Of a DNA stretch of 64,000 nucleotides, positions 10,401 to 21,549 are shown piece after piece. Source of the DNA: Tetragonia tetragonoides. Its lineage: Eukaryota > Streptophyta > Magnoliopsida > Caryophyllales > Aizoaceae. The notes under the pieces were generated by a model. The model had not been told where the DNA came from. It saw nothing but the letters and a program-made list of their open reading frames with translations, and made no database searches. The DNA lies in NCBI GenBank assembly GCA_038025085.1, contig CM076147.1:9334001-9398000 (forward strand), read 5' to 3'. The position numbers and the translations under genes were made by a program. How positions within the stretch are numbered: the first letter of the stretch is position 1; each line of letters begins with the position of its first letter.

Positions 10401-13400
10401 AAATCCAATGCTTTTTAGAAGGCTTATGGAAGGAGGTGAGATTAAAGAAACATTCAGTTAATCACTTCAAAGATAGCAACACACAAAATCGCAGTTGGCA
10501 GAGCTCAGAAAGTGTTGCCTTTGTGTGCGTGGAGTGATTGGTTCACAAGGACTCCAATAAATCACAACAAAAAAAAAAAAAAAATGCTGATGAAAATAAT
10601 AGCATAATCACTTTGGTAAGTTAGTCAACATTGTCATTACCTGATATTCTCGGAATTTAGCCTCTTCAATAGTTAACTTTGAGGCTATTTCTGCAACTTG
10701 CTTGTATTTTTCTTCATATTTCTTTCCCAATAATTCTGCCTGAAAATACTCTGTTAGTACCTGTTAAGTGAAATAACACATTACAAAATGGGAGTTCACA
10801 TAACCAGGAGATACCTCACGCTTGTCTGCAGATGCCCTCTCAATGATCTCATTAAGCCGATTATCACATCGGCTTTTGTATAGAACCTAGAAATGGTGAT
10901 AATATTAATGTTATGATAAAAAAAAAAAGAATTAAAATTAGGTCGAGAAGAGACAAAAAGGAAATCAGAGTAGCATATTGTGGACAAACCAAGATCCTCC
11001 AACCTATTTAATGAATCTTGGAGTCCACAATCCAACATTCAATTGAATGGATTTTCGAAGGCATTGAAGAAGTTTATAACTTTATATGCAGATTCAACTA
11101 TGACGACCTAATGCTTTCACCTATGTGTGCTATCATGAAAGAAACAAATCAAAGTGCGTTATCGATTCAAAATATATTTAAGTGTTCCATTAATTTGAAA
11201 TGTTGTCAATCCATTGATTAAGAATTTAGTTTCTCAGATTGTGAGCAGCGTTTCTGAACTTGTGTTTTTTCATCATGATATTATCTACAAATTCATTAGC
11301 TAACCAAGCAACATCATCTGTGAAATAATAGCCGTCATAAAAGATTTCAAGAAATAGGTAACCACTACATTTTTACAGCAACCTCGACATCTCAACTGTA
11401 GCCCTTGGGATTCCTCCAATGAGCACACCGTAACTATGCCAACCGCAAATGAAATTGGTCAGATATAGGACAGACAGATCTAAGGGCGTGGCTGTTCTTT
11501 GACAAGTGTCATTTGACAACAGTAAAAAGACAATAAGAGGAAGGAAAATTAAAAGCACAAACAAGTTTAAAATTTACATTAGCCAAGTATTACATATATC
11601 AGCTTTGAATATCTATCTTGTCCAGGGGATTTTACTATTTAATACTTATATATGGTTTACCGTCAGAGAAGAGCGATATCAAGAACCAAACACACAGTGC
11701 AAGTGAAATTTAGGACACAGTACAATTAAGGAAGGAATCCTGAAAAGGTTGAAAAAGATCAAGAAATCAGAGAGAGGCTACTCACAAGTTCCTGCATTTT
11801 TGTACGATAGAATTCGAGCTTTTCTCTGGAATCTAGTATTACCTTCTCCACCTTTTCAACCTTCAATTGAAACAAAAAGAAGCTTTAGAGATTTCCACAT
11901 GTATTCTTCAATGGTCCAGAATGGACGGGCAGTCCCTTACAGACATATGCAAGTAGCCATAGTCACACGGACTTGGCAATAGAAATACAGCAACAGTTTC
12001 CAAGTTTTATTTTAAAATTCAGATTCGAAAATTTGTGAAAGTTAACAGTTGTGACAAGTCAATAGTAGATTAAATTAAAACTCGCGGGGAAACACCTAAT
12101 AAGATCAACATTTTGCGTGGAAACTTGAATGTTTTTTTTTTTTTCCACGAGAACCTAATAAAAACAAAATCCCTAGGTATTTTACCACCTCAAGTCACTT
12201 TCCGGACATATTATAATCCTTTGTTCCTGGTTTACCCTTAGCTTTCTTGAAATCGGAAGAATAGCTCCGATTTTCAGTCAAGTCAATACCAAGATATGAT
12301 ATAGTAATATATGACTTGAGGGAAGAAAGGTGAATGAAGAACAAACATTTAGAATAATGAATGTTGACAATTTTTCCAAGGAAAACTGATATTTTGTCTA
12401 TCTACCTACAGCTAATTTTGTCAATCAGCTCTACAATCCTACAGATTCTAATCACACTAATCACTAATCAGTTCCTGCATGATAATATGAACCTAAGACT
12501 GGAAATTCTTACTCAAGAAGAACAGGGGAAGTTTCATAATCGGCGATATAGAAGAACACCCAATTTCCCTTCACAAAAACTATCAAAGACCACCAATTTT
12601 TCCTTGCAACAAGGATCAAATCCATTCAGTCAGTCAATGGTTCTAACCCCCACAGGGAATGACAGCCGCAAGAGAAACACGGGTTAAACTGATAAGCACA
12701 TAGAAGGGAATCAAAGTATGGCTGTGAATTAGCAAAACAGTACATTCCAATTGATTATAATGACCATAGGAGAAAGTAATGGAGAGTAACCATAACCATG
12801 TTGTTTTTTTATTGTTGTTTCATAAATATACAAACTAAAAGTGCCAAAAGAAAGGAAAAAACAAAAATTAACAAAACAAAAGAAAAAGAGAGGCAGATAA
12901 TACCTTTTTCTCCACATTATCTGTTTCTGAGGGACTTGGCTGTGAGAAATTCTGCCCACCTTCGCTGAATTGGGTTGCTTGGGAATTGTCCAAAGCTGAT
13001 GGACTTGCCTTTTGCTGCTGGAATTGCATTCTCCCATCAGCCTGAGGTGCTGACTGCATGACTGGCCTCAAACCAGCTGCAGGTGCCACACCCTGAGAAG
13101 TAGAGACTCCCTGGACTGGCCTAAAACCTATTTTTGAAAATAAAATATAATTTAGACAAATGTCACCTAAACAAGAAAAACCAAAAATGAAGGTGGGTTT
13201 GTCAAAAGTATATTCAAGCTACTCCTTTTCATTTGAGAATCTGTATGTATTTTTCTTTTGGCAGGGATTGGGGATCAGATAATTAGATGTTACATACCCA
13301 TTCCTGATGTTGCTCCCCATGCTGCATTACCATGAGATGAATTTGGAAGACCTGTCATGCGCATGAGAGTTTCATCGAACATAAGGGTATTTGGAAGTGA

Positions 13401-16400
13401 GGCTGGAAGCGAACGACCTTCTCTATATCGCTCCATTAAATAGAGGGCTACACAGAACTCCCTCAATGAAAGCATGCTATCACTATCCTGATCTGCTAAG
13501 TCCCACACTTGCTTTAAAACATCTGAGAAAATAAAATGAATAATATACAATGAGAATAGAGGAAGACTTGCAGAGCAAAGGAATGCTTAGTTCACTCAAT
13601 GCATCAACGTAAATCAAAGAAAATCACATGGAAAATTATGCCAACTAATAGGTATTAATACGAGACTCCTAGAATCCAGAAGCCGAAATTCATACTCATG
13701 ATCACTAGATTTCACTGGAGGCAAAAATTTCACTCACTCACAAACACACACACACCAACACCACTCCACTCCCCATCAAAAAATGAAAAAAAAAAAAAAA
13801 CTAAAAAGATGGAAAGAAATCAAAAACCTCTCAAAGCTACAACTACACCGAAATCGACAAGCAATTTTCCGATGACCTTGACCCACTCTCTCTCCTCGTT
13901 TCTCCCAAATTGGAAAACCCTAACCAAAAAAACTCTTGAGGCACAAACTTTCATCATCTTCATCTTCGAGTTATATTAGGTCAATGGCAAAAACCTAATT
14001 GCCATTCGCCAGATCTCGTCACATACGGTTAGGAGCTGAGAGGGGAGAGAGAGAGAATGTGGTGACGTGGTGATGGGAAAGAACGTGAGGGGGTGCAGGG
14101 ATGCAACGCGGGTAGGGTGCCGCCGGTAGATGAAGTGGAAATATGGGGGTTTCCAGTGGCAGGTAGGTAGCCGGGATTTTCTGGTAGCTATTGGTGGTGA
14201 TGGGTGAACATCCAGAAGCCTTTGCCCACAAAGAGCCTAGATAGACCACCCAATCCCACAACAGGTCAGCCAACATAAAAACACCAGAGAAGACCCTCGC
14301 ATACCTCTCTATTCAGATACACCACAGCACCGCAAAAATAGCATCCTTCCACAACATACTTTTTCCTTCCTCCCCCCCCCCCTCCCCAAAAAAAAAATCT
14401 CGCCTGCATGATCTCCATAATAGTATCAGGACACTCCCAAGCCTCACCCATAACAGCAAATACTTACACCAGAGAACCTGTGCTACCCTACACCTCCAGA
14501 GGACATGTAAAGAGGACTCGATGGCCCGACAAAGCTTGCACATATCGAGAGACAAGGCTGAATTTGGCCTTCTTCCCTGCCATATATCATTGGTATTAAC
14601 CCTATCCAACACCAAAGCCCACACGAACGCTTGTATGTTAAGAGGCACCTTTGCCTTCCACAGGCATTTTGCAATCAGGAACCAGACTGCAGTAATGGCA
14701 GCTCCAAGGGCTGTTGAGACGATACTAACACAAACATGAGTACACGACACACGATTGTCCACTCTGAAAAGTAATCCTTCAAAATTTTAGCAGATTGTCA
14801 CGGTACTAGTATGGATGTCTATTAAATCATCTGCTTCAAAACACATCTAATGCAGAGTCCTCAACAACAAAAACTAATAGTTAACTAACTCCCTTATATG
14901 CCTCTGTCAGAAGTAGTTTCATCTGTAAGGAGGAGTAGTCAAGCGAGATCAGATTATTACTGAGGTAGTCTAGGCTTACTGGTGTGAACTGTGGAGATTA
15001 CTGCCTTATAGGTGCCTTCATTCGAGTGTTTTCTAGACGCCTACAGTTCATCGGTTGGATTGGAATCCTCCAACCAGTTTGAATGGTGTGTGGTTGGAGA
15101 GAAGCACTGAGAAACTGGAGATCTGTCAGGCTGTTCTGACATGGCAGAAGATAAAGCTCCGAAGTCCTAGCCACAATGCTTCAGTACTGCCTGCTCTCAG
15201 AACTGTTACGTATGGTCAGAGACATTGTTGAGGGTTTTGATGACTGTAATGAGACAGGAAGGATGTTCAAAAGCATTAACTCCACCTTTACCACTAATGG
15301 AAGAGTCAAATGCCACTAATGAAAGAGTAAAAACTTAATATGTTTTCTTCCTGTCTTCATTATTTTTCTTGATCTTTTGCAGATAAGAAACTAAAAAAAT
15401 GGGCTAAAAAACTTAGGTGGGTAAGAAAGACAGCTCTTTGAATGATAAGGGTATTAGAATTTAGAGACATCTGATAAATTGGGACGATACAGAGTTTAGA
15501 CATATAAGCCAGCTTTTAAGTGTTTATAAGACCATCAGTAAGGTCTTGTATAGAAGATTGAAAGGGTAGTGGGGAGTTGTCTGGCTACTCAGAACACTCT
15601 CATTATTGAAAGCATCATGTAGGATGTTGCTGTCATCGCTAAGAAGTTGGCAAAAGATGTCAAAAGAAGTACCACATGTTTTGAAATCATGATACTGTGA
15701 GAAGCAAGAGCACTCTCTGACATCCTCACACATCAGGTATCCAGTAAGCTGCCTTAGTGACAATACACTTGACAAAAGTTCTAAAAACTGTCTTTGGCAA
15801 AGAAAATTTCCCAGCTGACGTGAACTAAGCAACCAGCTAGTATATCTAATTTGGCCCAACAGCAGCCAGTTAAATCCTCAGAAATGATGAATCTGTCAAG
15901 TTCAATGTACAAATACTGAAGTAAATTATTCCGACCACAAAAAGGAACCCCAAGAAGCAATTACTCAACCATCACTCAAAGCCCTGGTCCAAATGAACCT
16001 CGTGTTGCAAAGTAAGTGAAAGAACTGAACCCTATCCCCCAAAAATAAATGAGAAAAAAAAAAGGTTCTGGACGCCATTCACTTTGACTCCATTGGTGAC
16101 CATCGGGTTTAGCTTGGAGACCCCTCAGGGGTCGTCTCTTGCAAATCTTTCTTACACCATCTTAGCCTTCCCTCTCACAACCTCCTCTTCCTTTAGCCAC
16201 TTTCACTTGGAAGTCGAAGGCTCATCTTAAAGTGCGCGCTTTTGTGTGGACTATGGCACTGGGTAAGGTGACACTCATGATACGGTTCAGCAGAGGAGGC
16301 CTGGTTGGTCCTTGTCCCCGGATGTGTGTGTGCTTTGTAATGATGCTAGCGAGCCTTGTGTGCACTTATTCTTTCACTGTCATTTCAAACACTCTTTGGA

Positions 16401-19400
16401 GAGGACTGTTCAATATTGGGGGAGACTGCTTCATTTACCCCCCCCCCCCCACGATCACTCAGCTCATCCAGGCTTGGACTCTAGGCCTATGAAGGGGCAA
16501 GAAGCATAGGATGTTATGGAGGTGTGCATTATTTGCCATTTTTTGGTGCGTGTGGTTGGGACAGAGTTCCTGGATTTTTGTTGGGGCCTCTAAGCCTATA
16601 GACTTTTTTATGGGATCAGGTGGTGTATTTGGTTTCCCTTTGGGGCAAGGCATCGGGGGCTTTTAGAGGGGTGCCTCTAAGTGACGTCACAGGGTGATTT
16701 GTAATTTTGTACAATTTGTCTTCTTTTGGGGACTCCTTGTCCTTATGCTTGTAATTGTTTACCATTTGAAATTTCAATAAAACTTTTCTTTATCTAAAAA
16801 AAGGGAAGCTCAATTAACGAGAAATTGCAAGTAAATGAATCAAAGATATAATCACCAATTATGAAGCTTATAAGAAACCATCAAACCCCAGTAGAAGAGT
16901 TTATCTTCATGGGTTAGGTATTAAGCTTATTGAAATTTGATACTCAAAAAAGATCACACAATACTTCCCACGCAGTTGTAAGATAAATGCTTGCATACAG
17001 AAACTAAGATGGCCACAGATGTAGGGAGCACAAAATAAAAAGAATGGGGCAATCACAAAATCCCGCAGGCTTTACTACGACAAGAACAGAGAGAAATGAG
17101 AGCCTACCTCTCGGCAATCTCCAGCTGAGGAACAAATTCCGTGCCTGCTCACCCGTAATTTTTCCATCTCGATCAGAATCAACTTCCATGAATACTTTGG
17201 TATATTTCTGTATGCCAGCAGTCGTCATCTTTGGCCATGGTGGTTGGGATTGATCTGATGCAGTAGTACCAGATCCTGCTGAAATTCTAGGAGAAAGACC
17301 AGAGGAAGTGACCTGAGGAACAGGTTGAGAAAGACTTGAGACAGCCTGTGAGTGCTGTGGCTGTCCACCCACAGGTTGCTTCGCAAAAGCACTCTGCAAT
17401 GAATCAAAAGAACGTGACATTGATGAAGGCTGATTTGCAGAGGATGCGGGAACAATGGCCGATGAAGTTGGAGTCGACACTGCTGAAGGTGAACCAGATA
17501 CAGGAACAATGGCAGAGGATGCTGGCGTAGTGGTCATGGAAGATGTTGCTAAAGAAGCACCAGGCTTGGTGATTGTTTGAAAAGCAGCAAAAGGATCACC
17601 TCCAACAATTGAATTGGATGAGAAACCATTTCCTGAAACAGGAATTGATGTAGAATCCTTATTTGCTGATTGCGACGATGTCAGTACCAGATCATGTGGT
17701 TTTGGTGAAACTGAGGGTGTAGATGGACTAGCACCTTTATTAGGGACCTGAGAAGTTGCTCCAGATGGAGCCATGCTCGTCCTTCCCCCCAACCAATCAG
17801 TGGAAATACCAGAGTTTGGTAGACCAGGAGTTGACATGCCAGAGCTTGGAAAACCAGGAGTCGACATGCCGGAGCTTTGAAAACCAGGAGTCGACATGCC
17901 GGAGCTTTGGGAACCAGGAGTCGATATGCCGGAGCTCTGGAAACCAGGAGTCGACAGGCCGGAGTTTTGGAAACCAGGAGTCGACAAGCCGGAGCTTTGG
18001 AAACCAGGAGTCGACATGCCAGAGCTCGGAAGACCAGGAGTCAACATGCCGGAGGTTGGTTGACCAGGAATTGGCATGCCAACGCTTGGTCGACTGGGAA
18101 ATGACATGCCCGAGTTTGGCAGTCCTGTACTTGAGATGCCCGAGTTTGGAAGAACAGGAGCACTTTGAGATGGACGTGGCACAGCAGGTAAACCTTGAGA
18201 TGGCCTCATAAACTGATTCCCTTGAGATGGAAAATATTGCTGATTCATGTTTTGGTTTGGAGGTACAGATCCTCTATAAGCAAGATTTTGTGAAACTGAG
18301 GGTGTCATTCCACCCATCTGCATTCCAGGTGAAGTAGCCACGGGAGGTGACTGCGCCATAGGAGATGGTTGAATATTTATTTGTGGAGGAGGGATCTTAG
18401 ACGAAGCTGCTCCATACAGTGCAGCCTTGACAATCTCAGGGGTTAGGTCTCGCTTACTCTGAGCCACTGTTACAAGCTTGAGAGCATTGAAAAATTCCTG
18501 ACGACCAAGGAAACCAGCCCGATTATGATCTGCATATGTCCATATCTGCAACCAATTTAATAAACATGTAGTTATTCTTTTGAGCACAGAGAAGTGGATT
18601 CCTTGATCCACCATTAATCAATGAATGAAATTGAACAAAAGACATGATGTTCTCATTGTGAAACAAACCACAGTCTCAGATAAAAAATGACAGAACTACT
18701 AGTTTTTTCTGTAACAGAATAGCCTCCCAAGGGCTAATATTCGGATATTCAAAGGTGTTTTATTCAACTCTTAAAGGTTATGATATCTTGGACTGGACAC
18801 TATTAGTCCCAACATTCTGCCTCTAAACACAAAAAAGTCAGCAAATCATCTAAGGGGTTACTCATTCTTGTTCAGGATCAGCAAACCCATAGAGAAAAGC
18901 ACTAATTTGCTTATCCATGATTCCACCTGACTTATAGGTGGCTTTTTTGCGAGTCATCCAGCATATCAAGAATTCAGAGAAACCACTACGTCTGACAGAA
19001 ACCAAGAGAACCGCTACTTTCCATAAAATGATAAGGCTTACCCACTTACAGAATAATGTTTGAAACCATTAAATATGCACTAAGAATTCCAAACACTTAA
19101 CAATCTTGGGCATCAGACCAAGCATAGTGACTACAGCAACAGGAAGTTCCATAATAGGTACTGGAAAGCATTTGGATTGCACAGGAATAAAACTTCCCTA
19201 AACAGAAAAACTGGCAAACACATTTCAGGTTTCAAATCATATCCTTGATGCTTAATAATATTGATCTCTCACAAGTCACATGTGCTAGACATAACTACAA
19301 CCCTTGCAATGTCAATTTTCATAAAATGCTCATCACTTGAGTATAATCACCATCTATTCCAATCTAAAACAAATAAGCTCCTGATTAAAAATCACTCAGA

Positions 19401-19791
19401 TCAAAATCCTGAGGTACAATTCCAAACTACTATACAAGTTTGTATCCTTCAAAATCAACAATAATGACCATAATAAACCCAATCAAACTTTTAACAATTA
19501 ATTGCCCTAGAATAAACAAACCCACTTCACAAAAATGCCCTAAAAAGAATACCCATTTCCCGAATTTCAAGTCCACTCACTATAATGTAGACATATCCCC
19601 AAAGAGAAAAAAAAAAAAAAAACAAATCGATCAAAAATACCAATGTGAGTATTTAAATCTATCACAAGTACCTGGGCAAGAACTTGTTTAGGCAAACCGG
19701 ATCCTTGGAAAAAACCAACGGCTTCAGCTCCACTAATCCGACCATCGTGATCCAAATCAGCTCTCTTGAAGTACGCTTCAAATTGATCCAT
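7071..19791 (-). CDS. EH1: EH-domain endocytosis protein, AtEH1/Pan1-like (TPLATE complex subunit)
   Basis: Thirteen coding exons with canonical GT-AG junctions on the minus strand join in frame to 1108 codons: 19672-19791, 17108-18545, 13298-13522, 12904-13127, 11786-11860, 10815-10886, 10641-10739, 9917-9988, 8878-8992, 8350-8418, 7761-8082, 7602-7677 and 7071-7490. EH domain 1 (residues about 2-95) has a complete EF loop D12-x-D14-x-D16-G...E23 and the conserved W42. EH domain 2 (about 480-575) has D496-x-D498-x-D500-G and W526. Between them lies a Ser/Pro/Gly-rich disordered region with decapeptide repeats; then a coiled coil (about 660-810), an acidic WDEEWDKFEDEG motif and a Ser-rich tail with a DPF motif. 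In plants AtEH1/Pan1 is a TPLATE-complex subunit in clathrin-mediated endocytosis and actin-linked autophagy; EH domains bind NPF peptides and membranes. The ATG at 19791 follows an in-frame upstream TAA. Family identity is firm; orthology to EH1 rather than EH2 is likely but untested. Confidence 0.93.
7602..7677 (-). CDS. EH1: EH1 exon 12
   Basis: Codes residues 944-969 (SFDEPGWGTFDGTDDADSVW...). Acceptor TCCTTAG|AAGCTT, donor TCCAAA|GTAAGC. Confidence 0.88.
7761..8082 (-). CDS. EH1: EH1 exon 11
   Basis: Codes residues 837-944, a Ser/Asp-rich disordered tail. Acceptor TTGTCAG|GACTCC, donor CCATCG|GTATGC, phase 2. Confidence 0.88.
8165..8262 (-). mobile_element. SINE-like fragment in EH1 intron 10
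   Basis: On the minus strand this reads GGGGTGAGGTCTGAGGTTGCGTATATC...CCCCGCCCTCTGCGGG...CACTGGGTTCTTG. The order (GAGGTTGCGTA, then CCTCCCC, CCCCGC and a CACTGGG end) resembles the 3' half of plant Au-type SINEs as I recall them. The pol III box region is not convincing, so it is a fragment at best. Confidence 0.4.
8350..8418 (-). CDS. EH1: EH1 exon 10
   Basis: Codes residues 814-837, with the acidic motif GASVWDEEWDKFEDEG. Acceptor ATTAAG|GTTGGC, donor ATGAAG|GTAAGC. Confidence 0.9.
8878..8992 (-). CDS. EH1: EH1 exon 9
   Basis: Codes residues 776-814 (VRADRIQSDFEELLKALSER...), the end of the coiled coil. Acceptor TTATAG|GTCCGT, donor CAAAG|GTAACT. Confidence 0.9.
9040..9560 (-). mobile_element. 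LINE 3' fragment in EH1 intron 8
   Basis: A decayed minus-strand frame contains a zinc-binding-RT-like CVMCDWGD and later LINE-tail-like sequence. It ends in an A-rich tail seen as a T run near 9030. It lies inside the 924-bp intron between exons 8 and 9 and spares both splice sites. Confidence 0.55.
9917..9988 (-). CDS. EH1: EH1 exon 8
   Basis: Codes residues 752-775 (ERKRELEQAIANMEQGGSAD...), coiled coil. Acceptor ACTAG|GAACGG, donor CTTCAG|GTACAT. Confidence 0.9.
10641..10739 (-). CDS. EH1: EH1 exon 7
   Basis: Codes residues 719-751 (AELLGKKYEEKYKQVAEIAS...), coiled coil. Acceptor TTTTCAG|GCAGAA, donor TATCAG|GTAATG. Confidence 0.9.
10815..10886 (-). CDS. EH1: EH1 exon 6
   Basis: Codes residues 695-718 (VLYKSRCDNRLNEIIERASA...), coiled coil. 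Acceptor TTCTAG|GTTCTA, donor GTGAG|GTATCT. Confidence 0.88.
11786..11860 (-). CDS. EH1: EH1 exon 5
   Basis: Codes residues 670-694 (VEKVEKVILDSREKLEFYRT...), coiled coil. Acceptor TTGAAG|GTTGAA, donor GAACTT|GTGAGT. Confidence 0.88.
12904..13127 (-). CDS. EH1: EH1 exon 4
   Basis: Codes residues 595-669, a Gln/Ser/Pro-rich linker ending at the start of the coiled coil. Acceptor AAATAG|GTTTTAG, donor AAAAAG|GTATTA. Confidence 0.88.
13298..13522 (-). CDS. EH1: EH1 exon 3
   Basis: Codes residues 520-595, completing EH domain 2 (VLKQVWDLADQDSDSMLSL, then EFCVALYLMERYREG). Acceptor TTCTCAG|ATG, donor ATGG|GTATGT. Confidence 0.92.
14180..14765 (-). mobile_element. LINE 3' fragment (zf-RVT) in EH1 intron 2
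   Basis: The minus-strand frame 14762-14313 reads KCLWKAKVPLNIQAFVWALV, then VLDRVNTNDIWQGRRPN...CKLCRAIESSLHVLWRC. This is the reverse-transcriptase zinc-binding domain (zf-RVT) at the C-terminus of plant L1 ORF2, with the CxxC...HxxxxC pattern. The rest of the element is missing or unrecognisable. Confidence 0.75.
14950..15990 (+). mobile_element. Decayed LINE ORF2 RT region (plus strand)
   Basis: Fragments in the plus frames recall L1 RT: a short LSVYKTISKVLYRRLKG segment near 15515-15570 (compare the SLxNVxYKIIxKVLxxRL block) and a WLERSTEKLEICQAV segment near 15100. Many stops interrupt the frames. It may be the 5' continuation of the LINE tail at 16080-16806. Identification is by motif only. 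Confidence 0.35.
16080..16806 (+). mobile_element. LINE 3' end with zf-RVT domain in EH1 intron 2
   Basis: Plus-strand frames give KVRAFVWTMALGKV, then after a frameshift QQRRPGWSLSPDVCVLCN and EPCVHLFFHC, the zf-RVT domain of plant L1 ORF2. The element ends with an AATAAAA signal near 16778 and a short A-run at 16797-16803, i.e. a processed LINE 3' end. It is pseudogenic. Confidence 0.75.
17108..18545 (-). CDS. EH1: EH1 exon 2 (large, low-complexity)
   Basis: Codes residues 41-520: the rest of EH domain 1 (IWTYADHNRAG), the disordered linker with twelve decapeptide repeats, and the first half of EH domain 2. The acceptor is TTGCAG|ATATGG. The donor is AGAG|GTAGGC, leaving phase 1. Confidence 0.92.
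17797..18154 (-). repeat. 30-bp coding minisatellite (decapeptide repeats)
   Basis: About twelve 30-bp units in EH1 exon 2 encode the decapeptide SSGMSTPGFQ and variants (SSGLSTPGFQ, NSGMSFPSRP, TSGMLTPGLP). Central units are nearly identical while outer ones are degenerate, as expected of a tandem array that grows and shrinks internally. Because 30 is a multiple of 3, copy-number change keeps the frame and only alters the length of the disordered linker. Confidence 0.9.
19672..19791 (-). CDS. EH1: EH1 exon 1
   Basis: Codes residues 1-40 (start MDQFEAYFKRADLD), the first EF-hand of EH domain 1. The donor is CAG|GTACTT and the phase is 0. Confidence 0.92.
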
Positions 19792-19884
19792 GTTGAACTC
19801 AAAATGCAATTCTGTCACCGATAATTGAGCATATGGTAAATAGTATATAATTTATGAAAAAGGGTTCACCTTGATTCTCTTCAC

Positions 19885-19926
<42 letters not shown>

Positions 19927-19960
19927 TTGATGAGTTGAAGAAAAAAAAAATAAGGGTAGA
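19792..19960 (-). promoter_or_regulatory. EH1 5' leader with (CT)n tract
   Basis: Upstream of the EH1 start there is an in-frame TAA, a possible 6-codon upstream ORF (19815-19832) and, on the minus strand, a CT microsatellite (GA run at about 19889-19922 on plus). CT-rich leaders are common in plant 5' UTRs. The transcription start was not located. Confidence 0.5.
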
Positions 19961-20225
19961 ATTTCAATTTCAATTGAAGTTGGTGTTGGTGAGCTTTTTG
20001 CCCCGGATGTATTGTAACTTGTAAGTGTTAACGCAGGTAGGAGCTAATGATTTTCAGATCAGATCATCATTAAAATGTGAATTCCATTCTCAAAAAAAGA
20101 AAATGTGATAATTCCATTAAAATGTTTTTTTTTTTTTAATCACCCATGCATTTATGGCTATTTATTATATATTCAATACTTTGTGAGAACTCAATTTTAC
20201 ATCTATATATATACTAGAATTCATG

Positions 20226-20242
20226 CCCGTGCGATGCACAGG
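20226..20242. repeat. Helitron hairpin 1 (one mismatch)
   Basis: CCCGTGCGATGCACAGG: a 7-bp stem with one mismatch, 8 bp from CTAG at 20214-20217. Confidence 0.65.
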
Positions 20243-20573
20243 TTCTTGTTGATCATGCACACTCTGTTATTAGAAGAAATATGATAATTTTTTCTAATCA
20301 TATCAATATATAAAGTTGAATAATAGGGGTAGTAAAGAACAATAATAATCTTTTTATAAAAAAAAAAACATATTTAACAAAAAAATTACAGTTTTAGTGT
20401 ATTTATAATTTTTTTAGGATAATAAATACAATACTTATGTTACTTATGTCTTATTAAAATAAAATAAAACTATTTTTTAGTTTCTTTTTAATCACCCATG
20501 CATTTATGGCTATTTATTACTTATTCAATCCTTGGTGAGAACTCAATTTTACATATATATACTAGATTTCGTG

Positions 20574-20590
20574 CCCGTGCGATGCACGGG
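20574..20590. repeat. Helitron hairpin 2 (perfect)
   Basis: CCCGTGCGATGCACGGG: a perfect 7-bp stem with 3-nt loop, 8 bp from CTAG at 20562-20565. Confidence 0.75.
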
Positions 20591-21167
20591 TTCTTGTTTA
20601 TCATACACTCTGTTATTAGAACAAAGATAATAAATTTTTTAATCATATCAATATGTAAAGTTGAATAATAGGAGTAACAAAGAATAATAATAATAATTCC
20701 CTCAAAAAAAAAGAATAATAATAATATTTTTATCAATAAAAAAAACATATTTAACAAAGAAACTACATTTTGAGTGAATGTATAATATATTTTTTTTTGG
20801 ATAATAAATATAATACTTATGTTACTTATTTCTTATTAAAATAAAACAAAACTATTTTTATATAATACTTATGTTACTTATTTCTTATTAAAATAAAACA
20901 AACCTATTTTTTAATTTTTTTTTTAATCACCCATGTATTTATGGCTATTTATTACCTATTAAATGTTGTGTGAGAACTCAATTTTACATATATATATATA
21001 TTGATGATTGATATACTAGATTTCATGCTTATTTCTTATTAAAATAAAATAAAATAATTTTTAGTTTTTTTTTAATCACTCATGCATTTATGGCTATTTA
21101 TTACTTATTCAATGCTTGGTGAGAACTCAATTTTACATATATATATATATATTGACTAGATTTCGTG

Positions 21168-21184
21168 CCCGTGCGATGCACGGG
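21168..21184. repeat. Helitron hairpin 3 (perfect)
   Basis: Same hairpin as copy 2, 8 bp from CTAG at 21156-21159. Confidence 0.75.
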
Positions 21185-21546
21185 TTCTTGTTTATCATGC
21201 ACCCTGTTATTAGAACAAATATAATAAATTTTTTAATCATATCATTATGTAAAGTTGAATAATAAGAGTAGCAAAGAATAATAATAATTCCCAAAAACAA
21301 CAATAGTAATATTTTATCAATAAAAAAAAACACATTTAACAAAGAAACTACATTTTGAGTGAATGTATAATACATTATTTTTTTGGATAATAAATATAAT
21401 ACTTATGTTACTTATTTCTTATTAAAATAAAACAAAACTATTTTTATATAATACTTATGTTACTTATTTCTTATTAAAATAAAATAAAACTATTTTTAAT
21501 TTCTTTTTAATCACCTATGCATTTATAATTATTTATTACCTATTCA

Positions 21547-21549
<3 letters not shown>

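Noticed and set aside
13698..13979. Plus-strand ORF in EH1 intron 2 preceded by a CA-rich, 5' UTR-like stretch
   Set aside because: No family resemblance. The most protein-like frame nearby (13808-13939) has a stop directly upstream and no start.
16804..16816. GGGAAGCTCAAT after the LINE tail also occurs at about 8883 in EH1 exon 9
   Set aside because: Considered as a target duplication or exon copy, but the match is short and the sites are 8 kb apart inside the same gene.
17756..18211. Plus-strand ORF of 151 codons with repeats, opposite EH1 exon 2
   Set aside because: It is the antisense reading of the 30-bp coding minisatellite; the repeat length keeps the opposite frame open. The minus strand has EH homology and splice sites.
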